Below, one piece after another: positions 53,329-64,000 of a DNA stretch of 64,000 nt. The DNA comes from Variovorax sp. SG517 (GTDB taxonomy: Bacteria; Pseudomonadota; Gammaproteobacteria; Burkholderiales; Burkholderiaceae_C). Every line of letters starts with the position of its first letter. The first letter of the stretch is position 1. Position numbers and translations under genes: made by a program. Where the stretch lies: the NCBI RefSeq assembly GCF_013376045.1, contig NZ_JABMJG010000005.1:256080-320079 (forward strand). The letters are read 5' to 3'. The notes beneath the pieces were generated by a model. It worked only from the letters and a program-made list of their open reading frames with translations, was not told where the DNA came from and ran no database searches.

Positions 53329-54299
53329 GGTGCTTTGCTCCCTGGCCCCTGCAGGGAGAGGGTCGGGGTGAGGGGCAGGCGTCGCCTGTACAGGGCGGCA
53401 AGGCCTTTAGGCGCCCACAGCGCCACGGCGATCAGCAACAGCCCCAGCGGCATGTGCCAATGCTCCGTGTGCTGCTTCAGGGCCTCCTCGAGCACCAGCC
53501 AGACGACGGCGCCCACCGGCCCGCCCCAGCTGCGCCCGAGCCCGCCGATGACCACCATCACCAGCAGCGTGGCCGACTGCGTCCAGTGCATCGTCGCCGG
53601 GCTCACGAAGCCGTTGCCGCCCGCGAGCAAGGCGCCGGCCAGCCCCGCGATGGCGCCCGCGATGGCGAAGGCCACCAGCTGCAGCCGGAACACCGGATAG
53701 CCCAGCGCCCGCATGCGCGTCTCGTTGTCGCGGATGCCCATCAGCGCATGGCCGAAGCGCGAGCGCGTCGCGCGGTGCAGCCACCACAGCGCGAGCGCCA
53801 CGATGGCCAGCACCACCCAGTAGAAGTTCGCTTCGCTGCCCAGGTCCAGCCCGGGCAGCAGCGTGGGCCGCGACATCAGCGTGTAGCCGTCGTCGCCGCC
53901 ATAGCGGCGCAGCGACACCACCACGAAGTACAGCATCTGCGCGAAGGCCAGCGTGGTCATGATGAAGTACACGCCGCGCGTGCGCAGCGCCACCGTGCCG
54001 ATCAGCGCGGCGACGATGCCGGCCACCAGCGCCGCAGCGGGCCACATGAGCCAGCCCGACATCACGCCCGCGTCGCTGAGCGCCACCACCGTGTACGCCC
54101 CCACGCCGATGAAGCCCGCATGCCCCAGCGCCACCATGCCGCCGAAGCCGAGGATGAAGTTGAGGCTCGCGGCCGCCAGCGCCACGACGAGCACGCGCCG
54201 CACGAAGCCGATGTAGAACTCGAGCCCGAACAGCGGCGCCACCAGCGGGAACGCTGCCAGCACAAGCAGTACCAGGCAAATGAAGATGGGCTTTTTCAT
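53325..54299 (-). CDS. livM: Branched-chain amino acid-type ABC transporter permease LivM
   Basis: A 324-residue membrane protein with about nine helices and the LivM signature SLNFILGFGGMVALGHAGFIGVG region near 50 and the EAA-like ALMGIRDNETRMRALGYPVF loop (about 195). It forms the channel with LivH. The ATG at 54299 (MKKPIFICLVLL) is preferred to a GTG four codons upstream; neither has a strong ribosome site. The upstream 157 bp to livH hold repeat copy A, so the operon is interrupted by an intergenic repeat. Confidence 0.92.
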   Translation of the reverse strand: MKKPIFICLVLLVLAAFPLVAPLFGLEFYIGFVRRVLVVALAAASLNFILGFGGMVALGHAGFIGVGAYTVVALSDAGVMSGWLMWPAAALVAGIVAALIGTVALRTRGVYFIMTTLAFAQMLYFVVVSLRRYGGDDGYTLMSRPTLLPGLDLGSEANFYWVVLAIVALALWWLHRATRSRFGHALMGIRDNETRMRALGYPVFRLQLVAFAIAGAIAGLAGALLAGGNGFVSPATMHWTQSATLLVMVVIGGLGRSWGGPVGAVVWLVLEEALKQHTEHWHMPLGLLLIAVALWAPKGLAALYRRRLPLTPTLSLQGPGSKAP

Positions 54300-54360
54300 G
54301 GCTGCATGCACGCGTGCGAGAGGTGCCGGGTCGTTGGCGAGTGAAGCGAAGCCCGTTCGG

Positions 54361-54451
54361 GAAACACCGCGGAACCGGCTTCGCCGGGCCGCTGGTGTTG
54401 TCCCCGGAGAGGGGGTTGGCGAAGCGACACGAAGTGCGCGAAGACTGGGGG
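54361..54451 (-). repeat. Dispersed GC-rich intergenic repeat, copy A
   Basis: A 91-bp element between livH and livM. It contains hairpins CCGGC-TTC-GCCGG and CCCC-GGAGA-GGGG and the conserved ACACGAAGTGCGCGAAG segment, ending CTGGGGG five bases before the livH stop codon (as read on the plus strand). It is shared with copies B and C in the same orientation. Confidence 0.85.
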
Positions 54452-54456
54452 CGAAC

Positions 54457-55377
54457 TCATGCGCGTGCCGAGAAGAGCCCGGAGGGCCGGAAGATGAGGA
54501 CGACCACCATCAGCGCGTACATCGCGACCTCGGCGAACAGCGGGCCCAGGTCGGCCGCGGTTGCAGGCGGCAGCGTGGCGCGCAGCAGCATCGGCACGAA
54601 GGCGCGGCCCACGGTGTCGACCACGCCCACGAGCAGTGCGGCCACGAAGGCGCCGCGCACCGAACCGATGCCGCCGATCACCAGCACCACCAGCGCCGGG
54701 ATCAGGATGGCCTCGCCCATGCCGACCTGCACCGCGACGATCGGCCCCATCAGCGCGCCCGCCAGCGCGGCCAGCGCCGCGCCGAGCAGGAACACGCCGT
54801 TGAAGATGCGGCCCACGCGCACGCCCATCAGCTCGGCCATGGGCCGGTCGGAGGCGCCTGCGCGCACCCGCATGCCGATGCGCGTGTGGTTCACCAGCAG
54901 GTACAGCGCCAGCGCCACCAGCAGGCCACCGACGAGGATCACGAGGCGATAGGCCGGGTAGGGCAGGCCATCCACGAGGTCGATCGGGCCCGAGAGCGCG
55001 GCGGGCGTCGGCGCCATCACCGGCGAGGGGCCCCAGGCCATCTTCACGATGTCGTCGGCCACCAGGATCACGCCGAAGGTGGCGAGCACCTGCGCGAGAT
55101 GGTCGCGTGTGTAGAGCCGCCGCATCAGCAGCACCTCGAGCAGCAGCGCCACCACCACCGTGACCGCCACCGCGATGACGATCGCCGCCGCGAACGAGCC
55201 GGTGCGCGTGTGCGCCTCGGCCGCCACGTAGGCGCCAGCCATGAAGAGCGAGCCGTGCGCGAGGTTCAGCACATCCATGATGCCGAACACCAGCGTGAGC
55301 CCCGCAGCCAGCAGGAACAGCATCAGCCCGTAGCCGAGGCCGTTGAGCAGCTGCTCGAGAACAAGAATTCCACTCAT
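54457..55377 (-). CDS. livH: Branched-chain amino acid-type ABC transporter permease LivH
   Basis: A 306-residue permease with about eight helices. The LivH motifs AAGLTLVFGIMDVLNLAHGS (about 25) and the GMRVRAGASDRPMAELMGV cytosolic loop (about 190) are present. The ATG at 55377 (MSGILVLEQLLNGLGYG) is the family start; further upstream in-frame sequence lies in repeat copy B. It pairs with LivM in the membrane. Repeats flank the gene on both sides. Confidence 0.92.
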   Translation of the reverse strand: MSGILVLEQLLNGLGYGLMLFLLAAGLTLVFGIMDVLNLAHGSLFMAGAYVAAEAHTRTGSFAAAIVIAVAVTVVVALLLEVLLMRRLYTRDHLAQVLATFGVILVADDIVKMAWGPSPVMAPTPAALSGPIDLVDGLPYPAYRLVILVGGLLVALALYLLVNHTRIGMRVRAGASDRPMAELMGVRVGRIFNGVFLLGAALAALAGALMGPIVAVQVGMGEAILIPALVVLVIGGIGSVRGAFVAALLVGVVDTVGRAFVPMLLRATLPPATAADLGPLFAEVAMYALMVVVLIFRPSGLFSARA

Positions 55378-55410
55378 AGAACCATCAGGAGAGTTGCCCG
55401 CATTCATTCG

Positions 55411-55501
55411 GGAGACACCGAGGAACCGGCTTTGCCGGGCCACGGGTGTCGCCCCCGGCAGGGGGTAGGAGAAGCGGCACGAAGTGCGCGAAGCCTGGGG
55501 G
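55411..55501 (-). repeat. Dispersed GC-rich intergenic repeat, copy B
   Basis: A 91-bp element between the binding-protein gene and livH, matching copies A and C along its length (GGAACCGGCTTTGCCGGGCC, CCCCCGGCAGGGGG, GCACGAAGTGCGCGAAGCC). It ends four bases before the stop codon of the binding-protein gene, in the same orientation as the others. Confidence 0.85.
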
Positions 55502-55505
55502 CGAG

Positions 55506-56711
55506 CTACTTGAGCCCGCACTTGTCGGCGTAGGAGTCGCCGTAGTTGGTCAGCACCGTGTTGATCAGCTTGTTCGTGACCTTGCCCTGCGCGTCCTTGC
55601 CGATCACGCGCAGGTAGAAGTTCTCGATGGGATAGTGGTTGTTCGCGTACTTGAAGCTGCCGCGCGTCGATGCGTAGTTGGCCTTCTTCAGCGCGGCCAC
55701 CACGGCTTCGCGGTTCTGCGCGTTGCCGCCGGCCTGCTTCACGGCGGCGTCCATCGCGAGGATCGCGTCATAGGCCTGCGCCGCGTACACCGACGGGTAG
55801 CGGCCGTTGTATTCCTTGCGGAACGCGGCCACGAAGGCCTTGTTGGCGGCGTTGTCGAGGTCGTGCGCCCAGTGCGAGGTGTTGAACAGGCCGAGCATGG
55901 GCTCGCCCACGGCGCCGATCACGTCCTCGTCGGCCGAGAAGCCGCTGGTCACGAGCGTGATGTCCTTCGACAGGCCCGCGCCCACGAACTGCTTGATGAA
56001 GTTGATGCCCATCGCGCCGGGCAGGAAGAAGTAGATCGAGTCGGGCTTGGCCGCGCGCAGCTGCGCGAGTTCGGCCGCGTAGTCGATCTGGCCGAGCTTG
56101 GTGTAGAGCTCGTCGGCCACCTGGCCCTTGAACTGGCGCTTGAAGCCGCCCAGCGCGTCCTTGCCGGCCGGGTAGTTGGGCGCGATCAGCACGATCTTCT
56201 TGAAGGCCCGGTCCTGCGCGAACTTGCCGGCGGCCTCGTGGAACTGGTCGTTCTGGTAGGCGGTGCCGAAGAAGTAGGCATTGCACTGCGCGCCCGCGAA
56301 CTGGCTCGGGCCGGCGTTGGCCGAGAGGTACGGCACCTTGGCGTTGAAGAGCGTCGGGCCCACGGCCAGCGCAACGTTGGAGCCGATGGGGCCGCTGAAG
56401 AGGTCGATCTTGTCGCGCTGGATCATGCGGTCGACCAGCTGCTTGGCCTGGTCGGGGCTGCCGGCCATGTCGGCCTGCACGAACTCGACGTCCTGCCCGC
56501 CGAGCTTGCCGCCCAGCTGCTTGATGCCGAGCGCGAAGCCGTCGCGCGCCTCGGCGCCCAGTGCCGCGAAAGGCCCGGAGATGTCGAGGGCCAGGCCCAC
56601 CTTGACGGGGGCGGCGGTGGCGGACACCGCGGTGGCGAGGGCCGAGCCGCACAGCAGCAGCGAGAGCAGGGTGCGCGGCAGCGCGGGCGACTTCGGGGGC
56701 AGGTGGCGCAT
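55506..56711 (-). CDS. Branched-chain amino acid-type ABC transporter binding protein (LivK-like)
   Basis: Periplasmic receptor of 401 residues: Sec signal (LLSLLLCGSALATAVSATAA) and mature start VKVGLALDISGPFAALGAEA, then GPIGSNVALAVGPTLFNAKV and LVTSGFSADEDVIGAVGEPM. This resembles receptors for aromatic acids and other non-amino-acid ligands as much as LivK. The ATG at 56711 (MRHLPPKSPAL) was chosen over an upstream in-frame start. It opens the livKHMGF-type operon and has a clear promoter/operator upstream. Confidence 0.92.
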   Translation of the reverse strand: MRHLPPKSPALPRTLLSLLLCGSALATAVSATAAPVKVGLALDISGPFAALGAEARDGFALGIKQLGGKLGGQDVEFVQADMAGSPDQAKQLVDRMIQRDKIDLFSGPIGSNVALAVGPTLFNAKVPYLSANAGPSQFAGAQCNAYFFGTAYQNDQFHEAAGKFAQDRAFKKIVLIAPNYPAGKDALGGFKRQFKGQVADELYTKLGQIDYAAELAQLRAAKPDSIYFFLPGAMGINFIKQFVGAGLSKDITLVTSGFSADEDVIGAVGEPMLGLFNTSHWAHDLDNAANKAFVAAFRKEYNGRYPSVYAAQAYDAILAMDAAVKQAGGNAQNREAVVAALKKANYASTRGSFKYANNHYPIENFYLRVIGKDAQGKVTNKLINTVLTNYGDSYADKCGLK

Positions 56712-56787
56712 GGATTCTCCGGCGGGAAGGATGCAGACAACGCACCGGCACCGCCCCATGCGGCACCGGCGACATCAAACCGTTGAT

Positions 56788-56823
56788 AGCTAAATACTTT
56801 AGCTGTAAACAATTTGGTGTCAA
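56788..56823 (-). promoter_or_regulatory. Promoter and palindromic operator of the liv-type operon
   Basis: On the minus strand a perfect -35 TTGACA lies at 56818-56823. About 14-18 bp downstream is the palindrome AGCTAAA-TAC-TTTAGCT (56788-56804), covering the expected -10. A perfect 7-bp dyad over the -10 suggests repression, as by a MarR- or GntR-type regulator. The patch is AT-rich compared with its surroundings. Confidence 0.6.
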
Positions 56824-56866
56824 CAGTGCTAGCACGAATGGTGCCAATGCGCCGTCCTGTTCCTGC

Positions 56867-62075
<5,209 letters not shown>

Positions 62076-62183
62076 CGTCGCCTCCAGGTTGTTTGAAGTC
62101 CGCAGGGGAACCGTTTTCTTCTCGGCCAACTAACTCCGTGTTGCTCTTGTCGCTTGTCTCTCTCGTCTCTTCCTTGCCCGCAT

Positions 62184-62249
62184 GCGCGCGTTGGCAGAAA
62201 ACGCGCGCGCAGGACGCACCCCGGCGGGCGACGCATCCGCCGCCCGCCG
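62184..62249 (-). terminator. Two adjacent GC hairpins between the aldolase and giant-protein genes
   Basis: GCGCGCGTT-N7-AACGCGCGC (62184-62208) and CGGCGGGCG-N10-CGCCCGCCG (62222-62249) are both perfect 9-bp stems. Neither has a T-run, so intrinsic termination is uncertain; they may stop aldolase transcription with Rho or shape the leader of the downstream gene. Confidence 0.4.
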
Positions 62250-62300
62250 TGAGCTCTCTTCCTTCTTTCTTCCTCCTAGAGAGGGCGCGTCTTCGTCATG

Positions 62301-63161
62301 TCATTTCGCGCCACCCGATTCGTAGATGTCCCATGCCTCCTTGGCGCTGGCGCCGCGGTGGATCATGGCCATCAGCGCGTCCACCACCGCCGACGGATTG
62401 CCGTGCTGGTAGACGTTGCGCCCGTACACCATGCCGACGGCGCCTTCGTCCATCAGTACGCGCGAGCGCGCGAACACCTGCTGCAGGTCCTCGCGGCCGC
62501 CGCCGCGCACGAGCACGGGGCAGCGCGCGGCCTGCACCACGCGGTGGAAGTCCTTGGGGTCGGTGGTGGGGTCGGCCTTGACGATGTCGGCGCCCATGTC
62601 GCGCGCCAGGCGCACGAGCGTGACGATCTTCTCGGCGTCGCCATCCACCGAATAGCGGCTGCCTGCCGAGGGCGCCTGCATCACCAGCGGCTCGATCATC
62701 AGCGGCATGCCGTAGCGGTCGCAATCGGCGCGCACGCGCGCGATGTTCTGCACGCACTGGCGGAACAGGTCGGGCTCGTCGGGCAGCATGAAGAGGTTGA
62801 CCACCACGCAGGCGGCGTCCTGCTGCACTGCCGGCAGCACCGGGTCGTGCTCGTTCTGCAGCACGGCCCACATCACGCGGTGGCGCGTGGCGTTGTAGGG
62901 GTTGCCCATGTCGATGCGCATCACGAGGGCGGGCCGGGCTCGATCCGGGCGGCCCGGGCGGTCCTGCAGCAGGTCCGACTGGCCGTAGTTGAGCTGGATC
63001 GCGTCGGGGCGCGCGGCCACGAGGCGGTCCATCACCGCGGGCATGTCCTCGAGGCCTTCGAGGAAGCTGGGCTCGTTGCACACGCCATGGTCGAGCGCGA
63101 TGTCCAGGCAGCGCCCGTTGTTGAGCAGCCGGTTCAGGCGTGCGGTCTTGTCCTTCGACAT
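62301..63161 (-). CDS. Class I aldolase (DhnA/LsrF-type)
   Basis: A 286-residue TIM-barrel aldolase of the DeoC/LacD/FbaB superfamily (COG1830). The N-terminal CLDIALDHGVCNEPSFLEG motif and the Schiff-base lysine region DMGADIVKADPTTDPKDFH are typical, as is VLVRGGGREDLQQVFARSR near the end. Possible reactions include fructose-bisphosphate or deoxyribose-phosphate-like aldol cleavage; the specificity is not readable. The ATG at 63161 (MSKDKTARLNRLL) lies 47 bp after the aldo/keto reductase stop, suggesting a sugar-catabolic operon that continues beyond the window. Confidence 0.88.
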   Translation of the reverse strand: MSKDKTARLNRLLNNGRCLDIALDHGVCNEPSFLEGLEDMPAVMDRLVAARPDAIQLNYGQSDLLQDRPGRPDRARPALVMRIDMGNPYNATRHRVMWAVLQNEHDPVLPAVQQDAACVVVNLFMLPDEPDLFRQCVQNIARVRADCDRYGMPLMIEPLVMQAPSAGSRYSVDGDAEKIVTLVRLARDMGADIVKADPTTDPKDFHRVVQAARCPVLVRGGGREDLQQVFARSRVLMDEGAVGMVYGRNVYQHGNPSAVVDALMAMIHRGASAKEAWDIYESGGAK

Positions 63162-63208
63162 ACGGAAAGAAGTCCTTGCTTGTTGATGTGTGACAGAAAA
63201 GAAGAGCC

Positions 63209-64000
63209 TCAGGCCAGCGAGCCCAGGTGCCTGCCGGCGGCCGCGTCGATCAGCTCCAGCGCGGCGTCGTGCAGCCGCACCGAGCCGGCGCCCGCGTTCT
63301 CGATCGCCTGCTTGCTCGCGCGCGCGCCGCACAGGGCCACCGACACGCTGCCGCGCGCCAGCGTCCAGGCGATCATCAGTTGGCCGAAGGAGCATTCGAG
63401 CTGCGTGCGCAGCGGCTCCAGTTCCTCGAAGAAGGCCTTGAGCTTGGCGCGGTTCTGCGCGCTGAAGCGCGGGTTGGTGGCGCGCTGGTCGTCGCCGGTG
63501 AACTTGCGCTCCGGGTCGATGGGCCCGGCGAGCAGGCCCAGCGCGAGCGAGGAGTAGCCCAGCACCGCCACGTTGTTCTCCGTGCACAGCGGCACCAGCG
63601 TCTGTTCGATCTCGCGGTCGATCAGGCTGTAGCGCTCCTGCGCGGCATCGACCGGGCCATAGCGCAGGTACTCGGCCAGCGTCTCGGGGCTCACGTTGCT
63701 CACGCCGATGGCGCGGATCTTTCCCTGCTTCTTGAGCTCGAGCAGCGCGTCCATGGTCTCGGCCACGGGCGTGGTGGCGTCCTGCCAATGCGTGATGTAG
63801 AGGTCGATGTAGTCGGTCTGCAGGCGCTTCAGGCTCTCCTCGGCTTCATGGATGATCGAATCGCGCCCGAGGTAGCGGTACACCGGGTGGCCGTCTTCTT
63901 CGAAGAAGTGCGTTCCCTGTTGGGTGTGCCACACCAGTCCGCACTTGGTGGCGATAACCGCCTCGTGGCGGCGGCCCTTGAGCGCGGTGCCGACGATGCT
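63209..64000 (-). CDS. Aldo/keto reductase (5' end missing)
   Basis: NADPH-dependent aldo/keto reductase; the last 263 residues are visible and the gene runs off the right edge. The barrel is recognisable: VIATKCGLVW (lysine of the catalytic tetrad region), LKRLQTDYIDLYITHWQDA, IRAIGVSNVSPETLAEYL and VLGYSSLALGLLAGPI. It resembles the YajO/Gfo-like sugar reductase group often linked to aldolase genes. Full AKRs are about 320-340 residues, so some 60-75 N-terminal residues, including the catalytic tyrosine, lie outside. Confidence 0.9.
   Translation of the reverse strand, partial: SIVGTALKGRRHEAVIATKCGLVWHTQQGTHFFEEDGHPVYRYLGRDSIIHEAEESLKRLQTDYIDLYITHWQDATTPVAETMDALLELKKQGKIRAIGVSNVSPETLAEYLRYGPVDAAQERYSLIDREIEQTLVPLCTENNVAVLGYSSLALGLLAGPIDPERKFTGDDQRATNPRFSAQNRAKLKAFFEELEPLRTQLECSFGQLMIAWTLARGSVSVALCGARASKQAIENAGAGSVRLHDAALELIDAAAGRHLGSLA

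Overview
The window is about 68-70% GC by eye and gene-dense, with genes mostly 0-100 bp apart. It looks like a chromosomal segment of a Burkholderiales bacterium of the Comamonadaceae, most likely Variovorax or a close relative. The grounds are several Bug-type solute receptors, TctAB permeases, polyhydroxyalkanoate (PHA) granule proteins, a gentisate cluster with a NagK-type hydrolase, acyl-CoA and CoA-transferase genes, and roughly 90-bp GC-rich intergenic repeats. The genus call is inference from gene content only. I see no tRNA, rRNA, CRISPR array, transposase or phage gene.

Layout. 1-1512: 3' part of tctA and tctB (minus). 1708-4311: glycine-rich RNA-binding protein, DUF3820 protein, YciH, and a divergent RhlE-type helicase. 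4331-9516: operon of Bug receptor, carboxylesterase and M20 dipeptidase, with a divergent LysR regulator. 9981-16855: five-gene operon for branched or isoprenoid acyl-CoA breakdown (biotin-dependent carboxylase of AtuC/AtuF type, SDR, two acyl-CoA dehydrogenases), led by a perfect 13-bp inverted repeat. 16967-22097: MHYT sensor, beta-propeller lipoprotein, DUF445 protein, ArgE-like deacetylase. 22203-26374: GlpQ, a deaminase, an M20 amidohydrolase and an M14-like peptidase. 26403-34033: ABC binding protein, molybdopterin oxidoreductase coupled to an aminopeptidase and a PHA-system protein, FGGY kinase, class III CoA-transferase.

34113-36962 is the most unusual part: a cytosolic subtilase, a small I9-propeptide-like protein overlapping its stop codon, and, after a terminator-like hairpin, a NUC1-type endonuclease without a signal peptide. 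It has the architecture of a protease/inhibitor/nuclease module. 36988-40029 holds lipid and PHA housekeeping genes (ACBP, TPR-like protein, TetR regulator, phasin, thioesterase). 40143-47755 is a gentisate operon (gentisate dioxygenase, fumarylpyruvate hydrolase, 3-hydroxybenzoate 6-monooxygenase) with two Bug receptors and an FAD oxidoreductase, under a divergent LysR gene. 47797-51843: lipoprotein, TesB, GST, a composite inverted-repeat element, a non-canonical SDR and a methyltransferase.

51863-56711 is a complete Liv-type ABC importer (minus). 56867-57106 is an orphan F1Fo ATP synthase subunit c gene far from any atp operon. 57369-62075 encodes a 1568-residue secreted protein combining beta-propeller, Ig-like, LamG, PKD, two CXXCH haem motifs and a ricin-type lectin tail. 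Three copies of a 90-91 bp repeat lie in this last region, each beginning 1-5 nt after the stop codon of a minus-strand gene. The window ends with a class I aldolase and a truncated aldo/keto reductase. The common theme is uptake and breakdown of small organic acids, aromatics, peptides and acyl-CoAs.
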